Shown: positions 1 through 47,728 of the stretch, piece by piece
How the letters are laid out: every line of letters begins with the position of its first letter
How positions within the stretch are numbered: position 1 is the stretch's first letter
Assembly (NCBI RefSeq): GCF_018139145.2
Contig: NC_059473.1
Coordinates: forward strand, 63,470,707-63,534,706
Reading direction: 5' to 3'
Length of the DNA: 64,000 nt
DNA from: Gymnogyps californianus
Lineage: Eukaryota; Chordata; Aves; Accipitriformes; Cathartidae
The notes under the pieces: model-generated
Seen by the model: the letters and a program-made list of their open reading frames with translations, nothing else
Database searches by the model: none
What the model was told of the DNA's origin: nothing
Position numbers and translations under genes: made by a program

Positions 1-3000
1 CCAAGATTAAATACATTAAAAAGAACAACTAAAAACTGTGAGTTCAGTAACCCCTTTATGAAGGGGTTTAACCAGAAGAAAGTACAGCCCTCTCTAGATT
101 AGTATTTCCGGAAGTATCTTGGTGCCACTCAGCTTCCAGAGTGCTCATAATAAATCATAGGATAATACGCAAATGTGTCTGAGAGTGACCTATTTCTCTT
201 CTCAGCTTTTCTCCATCCCATCCCATTTTCAAACAAGACTAATAAGACCTGTCTTTTTTCTGTAGAAGAGGCAGCGGGAAAAGTATTCAGTTCTTTGCTT
301 CCATTAATGTTGTGTTTCCCTTCCTCTTTTAGTTTCTTATCTTCTGTGTCTTTTCATACAGAATTTAATGGTCTATTTATATCATTATTATGTATTTTTG
401 AGGGGTCCTGAGCATCCTCTGTAAGCGTGTGGGATGGAGATTAAGTGGAGATAAAGCAAGCTATTAGGTTTGCTACTCATCAAATTACTTTCACAGGTGA
501 TCATTAAAACTAGTTAAGTGCATAATGGATCATGCATGAGTTTAAATGCATTCAATGCCTATTTTGTACTAGAAAATCCGAACCGCTACTGTGGCCTTTT
601 GTTTGGTCAACAGTTGCTGGGGTGAACTGCACATGATGCCTACCTGTACACAAGAGTGAAAGTGATGGAGTTTGTAAATTAAAACTTTTTCTTTTCAATG
701 TGCAATAACATAAATCATTTTTTAATTTACTTTTGAGAAAACACACATTGATTTAATTATTATTTCCAGTAAAGACAGAATAAAACAAACCCTGGACCAG
801 AAGTTCTTATAAACATCTTGGTTCAAACTACCATTACCAGAAACAGATGTTCCAAATACTGCTTAAGAAATCCATTTCTTTCTTAAGGAGAGAAAAGATA
901 AAAGACTTGAGGGGGATGATTTTTCAGATTGCAAAGATATGTCACAAAGAACTGATCTAAAAAACAGGGAGCTGTCTCAACACGTGTTTCATTGCTCTGA
1001 CATGGGCAACAGGAAGATGACTTGGTAGTTGTGCTACACAGTTTTAAATGCAAGTCTTCTGAGTGTCCATTTCATGAGTAAGATGTAAAGGAAATTGAGA
1101 TGTGAGTTGCAGGTTATAGAGAAATCCTTGGAATCTCCACAGAATTTGTAGCAATTCCTCTGTACTCTACAGATAAGGGGAAAGACATCTCCCCAGTCTT
1201 TCAAGAACTGTTTTTAATCGGTAAAGTCAATCATAAGTTCTGTAGAAAATACACTGGAACTGCAAAATGCCTTTCTGTGCCGATACTAACCTTGGTGACC
1301 CCAAACGCAGTCAATTTACATGCAGTGAAACTGTGGTTTCTAATGACCCTATCCAATCTTCAAACTCATCCTTCAGCTCAGAGTTAAGCTAAATTCATTC
1401 CTTTTGGGATATAATCACAGATAATAATTAGCCAAACAATGTTTTCAGTAACAGCTGCAAAATCCTGTTGTCTTCCGTTGAGTTTCACTAGTGCAATTCA
1501 CTGGGAGTTCTCAAACAGATTTATTGATCACGCAGAGAAGAAACAAAATACACTACACTGACTTAAAGACAACGGTCACAGAAGTAGAAAGTCTTTGTAA
1601 GCCACTGAATCAAATACAATGCACAAGCAACACATTTATTGAGTAAGAAACTGCTGCCTCCCACCTCTTCCCAATACTTCAGAATCAAAATTAAAGTACA
1701 TTGTCCTCTCAGTACGTTGACATTGCAGCTTTTACAGAATTGCAATGCCTGAGAGCAACCTTTCCAAAGACCTTAGGATGAGACTTCTGCTGATAATGGT
1801 GAAGAGTGACCATTACTCATGAATGGCTAGCTTTGACTTACACAGTGCAAGTTTCATTTTAACAGTTTGGGAAAGGCACATAATAAGCACCAGTAAGAAA
1901 AGTCACCTCCCTCTCCACCCTCCAACTCTGTAAAGGAGTTCAAATTGGTTTAACATTTGCAGCTGGTTAAATCTGATCTTTCCGTGCAAAAATCCACTCT
2001 GAAATTAAGTAAAAGAACAGATGCTGTAGGATCTTTTTATCTCAAAGGATCACTAACTACATAACTTAAGTAGCATCCTGGAGAAGGACCATAAGGAGAG
2101 ATTAAAAAGAAGTACAGATAGTGATATAATTATAGCAGTGTGATAGCCACAACAGCTGGGTGGAAGCTACGAGTTCCTTGGCAATTAAATAAAAGATAAG
2201 AGCAAGCGATCAAAAGAAAAAAGCAGAAAAAGTTTCTGCTTTTCTGTACATTTCCACAAGATGTAACTCCACTTTTATATGAAACAGTCAACATTTCTGG
2301 GCCTGTTGAGGGCGTATGATTAATTTAAATGAACAGCAAAATACATAGCACAACAGCCTCAATAAAGATATCTTCTGCATTTATATTTGGCTATACTGGT
2401 TAAGCCAACTTCAGCAGCCACTCTCCTGCTTGCTGTGTTGGCATAGCTCATGCGGCACATTGCACAAGCTGCACATAGAAAACAGGTAGCAGAACAAACC
2501 TTTACACTGAAACTTGACAGATGATCAAAAATTTCTCCATAAAGCTGGAAGAATTTAGAACTAGATTTCAGTTACCTTCAGGGGATGCAGCTCAAGTCTA
2601 TACAGTTTGGCTATGACCTCCCTCCAACTAGTAAGAAATTAGAACTTTTAAAATTTTAGTGATACTGATGCCATAAGAAAAGTCATGATACCATCAGCAC
2701 AGCAACATTTCATGGGATCAACAGACCGATGCTACAAAGCAGGCATATCTGCTCAGTTCTAACTGCCTGTGGCCAGGTGGAAGGAAGGAGCAGACTGTGG
2801 TATGGCACAACATGCTGGTGATACCCCACAGCCTTAGGGAGAAGGAAGTGGAGGTTTAGGGAAGCTGGATCACAAGGACGGTGTAACACAGAGCACAAGA
2901 CTAGTTTCTTGGATACTGCACTGGTATTATCACTGTCTCTGTATTATTTGGTATGATGTGTGTGTGTGTTGCCGTATCACCCACCACCATCTCCAAATGC

Positions 3001-6000
3001 AATACAGAAGAACTGTGGCCAGGCCCTTTCTTGCATTGATACATCCCAGAGCTCCAGGTGCTTTGAAGAAAGAAGAGAAACCCGTTTTATGTGAACTAAT
3101 CTACTCCAGGGGGAATATTTACACAAGGAGGTGCAGCCACACAGAGGGCTAAAGAAAACAAGTTTGCCTCCTAAACCATGTTGACACAAACAGCTATTTA
3201 GACAGCTAGCTGCCCATTTGTATTATAACTACCATCCAAACACACACAACCACAGGAAAAGAAACCCATAAGAGATCGCTATTTGTGTTGTACATAAGTT
3301 ATTCTAAAACCTAGACTTTAACACCCATTCAGGTAACAGATGACCTTTAAAGGTCCCTTCCAACTCAAACGATTCTATGATTCTATTCCATGATTTTGGA
3401 CTAGAGAACTGACACTTGGTTTATTCTCATTTGCTGCAGAACAATTTTAATTTCCAAAGGGAGCCCCTCAGTATTGTATATCGTTGAATTCCTGTTCTGA
3501 TTTGGCATGTCATGGATGTATAATGTGCTCTTCATGTATCAAGCATTCTAAGCCACTACACCACTTGCCATCACTTCCGTTGAAAATCACGTATCCTTGC
3601 AATTTAGGAATGTCATTGTTCATAGTGTAAAAGTACAGAGAAATGGAAAGATTCTTCTCCTGTTCCCATTAAACACTTAATCCTGTTCTCAGAAGCAAAA
3701 TAGAAAGCCTGGCTCAATGGAAAGTATTAATTTGGACTTTTCACTGGCTGCTTTACAGAGTTCAGAACAGACGTGAGGTGTAGGCTCAGAAAGGTTTTCA
3801 GACAAAATTCAGAGCTTCAGTTTTTCTTACATTTATGTTAAGCAAAATACAGCTTTAGAACTACAACAGAAATGGTTGGGTATTTTTTGTCCACAATTTA
3901 AAAAAAATTATGATACATATATATTTTCTATTCTTTATATACTTATTGAAATAATTTCAGAATCAAGTCAAGAAGTGAATGTTCACAGTATATGTACTTT
4001 TTATCTGTGTCATTGATGGATTGCCTAAAAGTCAGTTAAAATTAATTCATGACTGCCATATCACATTCAACCTACAACAGAAGAAAAAGGCTACTTTTAA
4101 ATAAAGCTGCACAAATAATACCAAAAGAAATTAGGTTCATGCTTACATGCTGTAGGTAAGCACAGCAAAATCCCCATAAGAGCTAGGCTTAAAGGAGTAT
4201 TATATTTTAATTCATCAGAACATTCACAGCTCACATACAGGGTAAGTAAATATCAGGAGAGAAATAAGAAATCCGATGAGCTACAGACTACAGTTCCAGT
4301 ATACGGTCTAGCATTATCAGCCCCCAGCGAGGAATAGTATATAGCTGATTACCATTTTCATATTCTCTATAAACATCCTATGCCTATCTAGTGTATATAG
4401 AAAGGAGCAAGCTTTAATTGTTTTTCTTATCCCCAAACTTTGGAGAGAACTATCATCTCTGGTTTAAAAAACTGCATACTCTTAATACTGCTGACAAGGT
4501 AAGTGGATTTGTTCAGTTCTTAATACTGTACACCATTACAAGATTTTTGGTTCTTAGGGTCTTGTCACTGTTCTTGTGCGTGACAAAGCTACTTTGGCTG
4601 AAAGCTGAAGTTGACAGTATTTTCTCCTAGACACCCTGCCTTGCAAGCTCTTACATCAACACTTGCAGTTTAACAGAGAAATACCCTGAATATCATTAGT
4701 ACCATTTCTGTTAATGCTTTGCACTGTAAAATGCACATTTTTCTATGCACCTGAAAGTAAGTTTGTTAGTTATCTGGAATTGCTATGAACCTGACACTAA
4801 CATTATGGTGGGAAAAACCCCCAAACCAAACAACAGTTGATTTTATTAAAATGCAAAGCTTTCAACAAATGCTGACTGTACATAGACGCAGATACCCCAA
4901 AACAGGTATCAGAATCGTAATTAAGCACAAAGGAGTTTTCTAGCTAATACTTACCTTCACAACCTGGGACCCATTCCTTACGACCAGATCTCTCTCCCAC
5001 ATGTTGCCTCCCCTTAGCAGGATACTGTACAAGAACCAGCTTGCCTGCATGTACCTACTCTCTGCCTGTGGATTCTGTTCAAAGCTCAATCAGTTCCACA
5101 GGAATGTCTTGTAATTCCTAGATCAGATACTTAATCACAGTATCTATGTTGAACACTTTTGAAAAAGTACACACCGTTTTTTTCTTGACGTGTAAAAGAT
5201 ACTTCAAAAATACTGAAGTTCATTGGGCACAGCCAAAGAAAATATCATCTGTCTAGACAACAAAAATATCATTAAGAATGAAAGCAAAGGTTAATGACCA
5301 GAATGGTACTTAATCTGATGATAAATTAATAGCTTGTCCATTATAAATAAAATACCCTGCATGCATGGAGGAGAGCAGTAGTTCAAATCTCAGGTCGTAA
5401 CTCCTCATAAAGCATACAGTGAAAATCACAAATCATACAAATGCATGAAGAACAACGAGTGGGGTTCATTATCAGGTCTTGATAGAGAGCAGACATGAAG
5501 GCAACCTACATATTGGGAAGAGCAGCATAAAATTTAAGCAAATAATCTTCATTGGATCAATGTAGAAGCCAGGGAATGGCTCCAAGTGCTCATACTGGAA
5601 GCAACTATTCAGTAAATGTTCATTCTTTATCTTGTAGTTACAGTTTAATTCTATCACAGGTTTTTAAATTTGTTCTAAAACCAGAATGTTTACATTTTGC
5701 ATTGCTGTGATATCCAACCCTCCCAATACATTAAATCAACTCAATAGAAAAAACTGAGGAATATTAAAGCTGTTGCAGATGCCAAACTTCTGTCTGGAAG
5801 GCACATTGCATGCAGTGTATATGGATACGTACCCCAGATTTACAGATTTTGTGCATTAAGTCCAACATAGGACTTGTAGAATTTCTGTGGGGGAAAAAAA
5901 TACCTGGATGCACGAATGCCCTAATGTAGATGGGTATGCACACCATCATTTTCCTTTTTCCAATATACAAGCGCATGTGCAGCTGTTTGCTTTCAAGTCA

Positions 6001-7575
6001 TTATCTATCATCAATGAGCATTTACTTGGTCTTGTTGCAAGTAGGCTAGTCCATACATTGCAGGTACAAAAGAAAGAATATCCACGTAGCAGCAACTGCA
6101 AGTTTGACAGATAAATCATACAAAAAGAAGTCATATCTAGCCAGACAGTCAGAAACACCGTCCACTGAGACCCATTCTGTAACACACAGGGCTCTTTGCA
6201 ACTGGCTTATAATCAAGATGTTACCGCATCTTCAATACAAAACAAAGAAAAATCTTCTTGCCTCATTCAGATCCATGGCAAAACCCACACCAACTTCATG
6301 GAAAGCTGAACTGGGCTCAGAACATGCAGTGATGTAACACTGTAAGGCCCTAATGTACTACGCTACGCTTGCTGCTTCCTCTGGACCCAATTCAGCCGGA
6401 ATCGTACCTGCGCACTCACTTGGGATGAAGTTTTAATTCCCAGCAACTGGCCTTTAAGCTATTCTTGCCCTGCCCTGATGAAAAATAACCTGAAACTTGA
6501 GAATTTTTTTTCAGCCTTACAAATTCCCCTATGTGATTCGCAGCATGGCCTCATGAACAGTTAATACAGCACCTCTGAGGCAACAGAATTAAGGGAACAA
6601 GCAACCAGGCATGAAACTCTTCAAGCTAGCATTTGGCTAGAATGGTTCCACATACATTAAGCTAAGTATTTTGCCAAACTTACACCTTCCTCCTGTGTCC
6701 TTTTATCAGTAGCAGAAGTTACAATGGTTTTATTTGCTTTGTCCAATCAGAATTTCATCGCAGATGTTACAAGTCATTTTTATCTGGGGTAAAAAATTAA
6801 TTTCACTGTGAATTAGAAAGGAATCTAGATGCAAATGATATCTGTGGCACATTAAATAGTGCATCAGTTACAGTTAACTCAGTGACAGTAATTTCTGTGT
6901 GAAAACTATAGGCTTTCTCATTTTAAAGCAAGTAATTAACTTTAGTTTTTCTGCCTTCCTTGCCTGAAAAAACAGTTCATACTACAAACAACAATCATCT
7001 GTTTACAGAACAGAAACAATTGTACCAACAGAAGCAGAGGAAAATCCTACCACAACCAGTACACAAATAAGTGCCCCTGATAAAATGGGTTCCACTCATT
7101 CACATCAACAGCTGAGGGTTTCAGAATTCTAACTACATATTAAGCCTCTTCTAGTACTCCAAATATTATGACAAACCAGGTCTAGGTATCATGTGTGACA
7201 CTACCAATGTTTAACTTGACATTCTAAGTAGATGGAAGAAAGCACTGTACCTCAGCTTGGCATTCTAGGTCCTTCTCTATTACTCTTCCTTCTGAAAAAA
7301 ACCCTACCTCATTTTCCCTGAGCTCACTGGAGCTTTCAGCTGTCTGATTTTGCAATTCTGTCTATCCGCCCTCGTTTCCTGCCTAACACAAGTAACTGCT
7401 TTATAAATAAAAATGGACCTGAAGTGAGGTTTATTTAATAAGCATTAAGCCAGACTCACTTCCAGAAGCTTTCTGCAATCTGGTGGCTCTTATTCAGGAT
7501 CCGAGTCCTGCAGTCCAGCCATGACCACACTGGCTATAATAGGCAAGTGAAAATTAAATTCATCCCAGCTCTTAC
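1..7575 (-). other. PEX7: PEX7 intron 9 (partial)
   Basis: The donor is at 7575-7574 and the intron runs off the left edge. I looked for the final exon (human C-terminus with CSWDETIKIYDP) on the minus strand and did not find it, so the intron is probably longer than 7.5 kb. The stretch is AT-rich, with only short random ORFs and one recognisable repeat, a CR1 3' tail near 3.35 kb. Confidence 0.75.
3331..3392 (+). mobile_element. CR1 LINE 3' end fragment
   Basis: The stretch ends with GACCTTTAAAGGTCCCTTCC, then AACTCAAACGATTCTATG and a degenerate repeat of ATTCTATG-like units. That is the hallmark 3' end of avian CR1 non-LTR retrotransposons, which are usually severely 5'-truncated. It lies in PEX7 intron 9, antisense to the gene. 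It is too short for a subfamily call. Confidence 0.85.
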
Positions 7576-41582
<34,007 letters not shown>

Positions 41583-41586
<4 letters not shown>

Positions 41587-41705
41587 GGCCTCCGCCCGGG
41601 CCTCGACCCAGGCACGAAGGAGCCGCCGCGCCCCCGCCGCGCGCACGGCCCCGCCGGAAGCGCCCCGCCCGCCGGGCGGTGCTGAAGCCGCGCCGGCGCC
41701 GCCAT
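41583..41705 (-). promoter_or_regulatory. Possible PEX7 upstream ORF overlapping the start codon (ATGA)
   Basis: An ATG in the YY1-like site (41705-41703) opens a 40-codon frame on the PEX7 strand. Its stop TGA (41585-41583) overlaps the PEX7 initiator ATG as ATGA. It is out of frame with PEX7 and rich in Gly, Arg, Ala and Pro. It matters only if transcription starts upstream of 41705, which the sequence cannot show. Confidence 0.4.
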
Positions 41706-42659
41706 GTTTGGCGATGGCAGAAGGCGGCCCGGGACGTTGTCAGCGTGGTAGGCCGCGCCGCCCCCGGCCCCCTGGGTTGCACCGGCGGGCCCGGCTGCCG
41801 CCCCAGAGGCCGCGCTGGGCCCCAGAGGAACTGCTGCTGGTCCTGGGTGGCTGTCCCGCTCTGCCTCGCTGTGCCAGCCGCCCCCAGCGGCTGCCGGGTC
41901 CCGCTCTGACTGACTCTGCGGAGGTGGTAGCTGCAGCCTTGGGCCTCGGTGGCATATCCCTCCGGTGGGCCTTGTCCTCTGACCTCTTCAGAGGAAAGCT
42001 GTAAGCTTAGGAGGGCCTACTGAGAAATTTATCGCTTGATACTCCTAGGCTTTCATACATACCCCGGTCTGATTCGTAATTAAAGGTCATCTGGCCCAGA
42101 CTAGGCCTGTGACCGCTCACTGCCCATTTCTCGTGAGAAATAATTCTGCAAAATCACCTTCTGGTGAGGAGGAGATCACTTCCAAACTTGAAGGATAATC
42201 CATTCTTTTATATGCTGTGTAAGACACACATCAGCTCATTGTGTGTGCATCAGCTTGAATACATGAGATGTTTCAATCATAGTATAATTATGTATGTTAC
42301 CTGTCATTTTTCCATTTAAAAAGCCCTTCTAAGCTATTCCAGTGTCTAATTTCTTGAATAGATCTGCATATTTTATCATTCTTCTTGTGATGCAGTTGTG
42401 CTTTATGGAAGTCCTTTTAGGAACAAACAAGTTTTGTTACACCTGTGACAACTTCTGTTTAAGTCAGTGGGGGTTTTGCCTTTGGAAGGGGGGTGGGAGA
42501 GGTCAGGCTTAGAAAATATTTTGGCAGAGTAGCAGCTGCAGCTTTTGTTATATTCTATCCTCTGTGTGATACACAGGACTTTAAAATACAGACACAGAGA
42601 ACATTCCAGTTGGACACAGACTACCCTAATTAGTTATAATGATCCGCCTACATGTGTAG

Positions 42660-42785
42660 AGATAAAAATGCAGAAGTAGTATTTTACACATTAGGAAGGT
42701 ACAGCAAAGGCGAGTTAGATTATTTAATCAAGGTTACATCATGGAGCTTGGAGGATAGTTACATATGCCTGCTACTCCGCCTTAT
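42660..42785 (+). mobile_element. MIR/CORE-SINE-like ancient fragment
   Basis: GTATTTTACACATTAGGAAG, followed by ATTTAATCAAGGTTACATCA, resembles the MIR layout of a TTTTACAGATGAGGAAAC core followed by a CTTGCCCAAGGTCACACAG core. It is strongly diverged, and this is recognition by eye only. Confidence 0.4.
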
Positions 42786-45529
42786 ATTTAAAACTAAACT
42801 TTGACTACAAAATCTGTCGTAGAGCCACACAAATGTCTAATTGCTTAAACTGACACTCAAATGCAGATCACTGAGTTCGGCAGTTCTACTAATTCTTTGA
42901 TCTCATGGTAAAAATAAAAACAAGTATGTTTATCTAACAGCCGCCAAGATTTTACAACAAAATCAATCTAAATTCAGTGCAAGTGAAGCTCAATTTAATG
43001 TATCCTTTGGATTATCACAGCAGCTCCCAAAGCCTCATGACTGGCAATTTATAGGCTTAATTTATTGACAGACATCATACGAGATCAGATTTTTTAACCC
43101 TGGGGCAAAGGAATACCTTACTGAATTGGCTGTTCCAGGCCAAATTGCACCAATTTTAGCCTCTGTGGAATCTTTTTAAATCAATGTATCTTTTCAAAAT
43201 GCGAGTTACAAGACAATTTTCTGAGCAAATGTTTTTAAAGTAATTGCCCTTTGTGACTGGGATGTCAATAACAACATTTGAAAAGATACACAGCCACCGC
43301 AGTGGTGCAGTAAGTAAATTTGGACCCGGCCATTTGCGAGGTGGTGTTTGGGAGTCATGTGCTTGATGGTGTAAAGTCCAGGTACTCTATGGACAATTTA
43401 TCACTGATATATCTGAGTATTGGAAAGGTTTCATCAAGTGCATTTTCAAATCTAGTTGATCTTTTGTAATGAGTGAAATTCCGCAAAGAGGTTATGCAAA
43501 CAGGAAACGGTTCTTATCAATGGCCCAGCTTTGTTTTAAAGACAGATTAAAAGAATTTTTGTAGACATAAAGATCAAGAAGTGGATAAAAGGTTACAAGG
43601 AACTCCTGAGAGAAGGACTAGTTCCCAAAACAATTTTTTTCACAGACAAGCTTGTGAATTCAGGTTTTGAAGATCCTTAGAAGTAGGAAGCAAAATAATA
43701 AGGCAAGTGAAAGTATTTGCATAGGAAGATTTCAAGGGCAAGAGACTCACAACTAAAGAAATGAAAGCTATTTTACAAGCAAAGAGAGAAGGGCCCAACA
43801 AAGCTGCTAAACATGACTGTATTTCCTCCTCATCCTCTGGGCAGCTGCCTAAATTCAAGAAACATGAAGGACCGCCAATCACAGTAGCATTTTACATGCA
43901 GCTATTGAAACCGAAAGGTCTACCAGCCAGCTCTTTCCACCGGCTAACACCAAGCAGACGTATCCCGCCTGCAGCGGTAGATGGCGGCCATGTTCCACGT
44001 AAAAACTAAAAGCCCTCCGTTCTAGGAAAAAATTCCCCAACTACACTGAGATTATTTTTTTCCTAACCCGACATCATCCAATGAATCAAAAAAATGGAAG
44101 TTGCTTAGTGTGTAACTTTTAGGCTGTATGTATGCTGCAGTCACTTCTCTGAGCTCAGCTCACAATCATCCCCCTCGTTAGCATTAGAATAGGTAGTCGA
44201 GATGCTTACAGCAGTACCTCCACATCCAGTTCATCACCCTTTCAGTCCAATGAGCTCTGTTCTGTTACAAACACATGTCCCTCATTTCCTCAGCTTGCTA
44301 GCTGACAGCTAGCTTAGGTGAGAGCTGGGCTGGTAATCATCCCTGCTGTATACACAAATCCTTACAAAACCCTTGCTGGTCAGCAGAAACAGTAATCGGG
44401 AAGGCTGGAGTCCAAGTATTTAAAGAAGTTATAAAAAGAGCTTTTCTGCCAGAGAAAGTAGATTGTGAGCCATTCTCTCACGTGCAAGGACAGGTGGCTT
44501 AAAACACTGAAAATACTCAGAGACTGCAGTAAACTTTTTTCTGTCTTTTAGTTATTGAACCATTCACTAGGCTTCGTGCCATCAAGATTTTATTCTACAA
44601 CAGTGAATGCTTATTGACTAATAGAAACGTAGAGATGTTCCCAGCTGAAATTCCTATACAGTCATAAAGCTGTATGAGTTCAAGCTTTAAGAAAAGCACT
44701 TAGTATCCCAAGGTTCATGATAAGATTGCGAAACTGGCAAATAAAGTGAAAATAAACAAATGAAAGTAACCAAGGGGGTTGCTGGAATGAATGCAAAGGG
44801 AAAAGGCTCCCCTCATATGGGGAAAGTGAGTGTTGTGGAAGTTGGAAGGAAGAGGCAGTTAGCACGGAGACTTTTCTGGAAGTTTAAAAGAACAAAAAAA
44901 GCAAGAGGAGGGAAAGACGCTGGAGAAAAGGAAGATTTAGATGAGGAGATTTAGAAAGAAATGTGAGAGTTGTGAGGAAAAAGGGTATGAAGCAAGAAGA
45001 GCACACATTCGTCACCATGCTCACAAGACAAGGGCTCCAAGGACAGTCCTGACTGATGAAAAATCCATCCCCAACAATGTATCCACATTGCTCCGTCAGT
45101 TTTCACTGTCATATATGTGCACCATGCCATAATTTGGTGAGTGGATTCCTCATGTTATTACTGTCCCATGACCAGCTGCATCCCTACACAATGGCCACTA
45201 GTCTCTCTTTACCTGCCCCTTTGTACTTAAATATTGCTTTAAATGTTCTGTATAATCATAGATTTACCTCTTCTTAAAGATTGGCAGCTGACTGCCTCAT
45301 AACAAAACATTGCCATCTCTCTATTGAACATACAGGCTACTTCTGATTGTCTACAGTGATATACTTAGTCTAACCTTTTAGGATAGTTTTTAGAAACAAG
45401 TTTTTTATTTCAGTTTAATAATTTCTACTGCATGTGAGAGTTCTGGTCTAAAGCTTACAGAAATTGCATTAGTTTATGTACTTTCAATATCTCACTTGGA
45501 TTTTTGTATCTGCAAATTTATTTGTATTC

Positions 45530-45544
45530 TTTTTTTTTTTTTTT
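45530..45544 (+). repeat. Poly(T) run
   Basis: Fifteen consecutive T residues in the intergenic region. There is no flanking SINE or LINE body that I can recognise. Confidence 0.9.
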
Positions 45545-47728
45545 ACACTCATAATTGAAGCATACTGGACTTCACTCCTGCAAACTTCTTGGTCCTGCTT
45601 ATCAGTGAAGAGTTTACAGTGTATCTCCAATCTCTCATTCCTATATATTATCCTGTAGTTAAATAAGAGGGCCTTAAAGTATGGATGAAATTTAGCATCC
45701 ATTTTAAACACAGTATCTGTAGCGATGTATTTTTGTCCATTCTGTCAGTTCCATCAGCACTACCATAAACAAAATCCAAAATGCAGATTAGTCTAGAATA
45801 ATTTTTCTCCCTCCACTGGAAACTGATGGGCATAATACATGAAAAATATAATTTGGACAGTTATGTTAAATGCACATATGTTTTAAATTTCATCTCTATA
45901 AATCAGAATACATTGGAACTACCTTTTTTGGTCTTGGATCTTGTTTACACTAGTTTGAGTAGCTAAATCAAGCGTGTGGCATCTGTCATATGCTGTTTGT
46001 CACTCATCAAAAATTGCATTTATATTTGCAACTAATAAAGTTGGCAAATTCTTGGATGTTAAAATTATAATTATGGTTAAATCTAGAGGCCAATGATGTA
46101 TAGCTGTAAAAACATATAATGAAGAGAGGGTCGTTATTTCAACAAATTTACAGCTAACTGCTTGTTACAAGTTTTTGTCGTCAGAAAAAACGGAGACGGA
46201 ACAGGGCGATACTGAATCGTGATTATATGCAAACCATCTGGTGCTAAAGATGTTAATTTTACAGCGCTTGAGAAACAAGTGAACAAGGTAAGCGTACCTC
46301 TGGTAACAAATGGGGTGTTATTTTGGTTTTAAAACAATCCTTTGAATTATTATCTCCTAATCAAACACTAAAACTCAAGAGCCCCTAAATATCTGATCAC
46401 TCACTTCAAAGAGTTAACAGATTAAAAGACATGTTTTCACTTTATAAAAACATGGGCAATTTGTGTTCGTTATTCCAGATTCAACAGCGTTTTGATTATT
46501 TTTTTTTTTCCGGTTTAGGGCCCAGCCTCACTCCCAGCCAAATCAATAGAAAAACTAACTTGAATTTGGAATAGACACAGTACTAATAATGAAGCAAGCC
46601 TCACAAGTCACTAACGCTAAGTGGAATAGCATGCTTCTTCCGTCTCCTTTCAGTCCATGACTTCCTTCTGCATTTGACAAACACAGGCTGTTCTCGAGAT
46701 CAACAGAGACATATTGTTCTTGCTTCCTGTAAGGTGATGTAACTGCAATGCTGAATGGATTAACACGGATGCTGCATTTTGTGGAAAACGACATTATTTA
46801 GAAAAACACTGATTGCCATTCAGACTGTAGCAAGAAACAATAACCTACTATATCTGGCAGATTAGCAAATATTAACTTTTCCCTGTAAATTAGTCTTTAG
46901 TTTGCTCATCATCTTCCCGCCCCATTTACCCATTTCTTATCAGCAGAAGCAAATGCCAGGCATATCTCGTGGAACAAGGGGACTGCTCAATGCAAAAGCA
47001 AACAGAGCCACTGAAGGTACTGCAGTGACTAATTTTTCTAATTATTCCAGAATTGATCCTCTGTCTACAGAAGTAATGGAAAACAATGATATGGGAGCAG
47101 GCTTTGTGCCAACAACCTGATTAGCCTTAACGAGATCAATTTTAACGGGATGAACCTATTGATACGACATATAAACACAACTATAAATATGTAGAGTACT
47201 ATTTTTCCTTCTTTTTTTGCTGTACCTATTTAATAGAAACCCCTAATAAAAAAAAAAACCATCCAATTTCACAGTATTTCTGTTCAAAAACAGACTGCAG
47301 AAATCTGAACGTCATTTCCTTTTCAAATCCATTTTTAATTCCTCAGAGATTCACTCTTGGCCTGCAAATAATCTGAAAGTTTGGGGTGCTTTCCCTTCAT
47401 ATTATTTCAAATGTCAAAGGATCTTTTTTTTTTTTTCCCCTCTTCCTCGACCGGGTGGCCTACCGTACAAAGTTAGCCCAGCTTTTGGCTGCCTGCTAGT
47501 TACCCCAACTGGTTTCCTTCTCAGTGAAGAAATATTTTTGCTCATTACCGAGCGTTTGAGCGTTCTCGGCAGGTAACTTCTAGGCGAGTGTAATGAAACA
47601 TTCGAGATATTTGATCAGCATGCAGGGGTAGCTTTCCCGTTCCTAGGAAAGGGCACCCTCGGTTCTCTCCAACGGCCGTTACCGCCGGCTTGGCGGGAGC
47701 GCCGTCTCCTCACAGGGCGCCCCGGGGA

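Larger units (their letters stand above)
41961..47639. other. Intergenic region between divergent PEX7 and MAP3K5
   Basis: About 5.7 kb separates the two CpG islands. It contains a MIR/CORE-SINE-like fragment at 42.66-42.78 kb, a T15 run at 45.53 kb and some compositionally balanced, possibly conserved stretches (42.95-43.15 and 46.18-46.32 kb). The plus-strand ORFs at 43761-44009 and 44760-45132 are lysine-rich and resemble nothing known. I see no third gene. Confidence 0.75.

Noticed and set aside
45..72. Small hairpin AACCCCTT-TATG-AAGGGGTT at the left edge
   Set aside because: An 8-bp stem with a 4-bp loop is expected by chance in 64 kb, and there is no terminator context in a eukaryotic intron.
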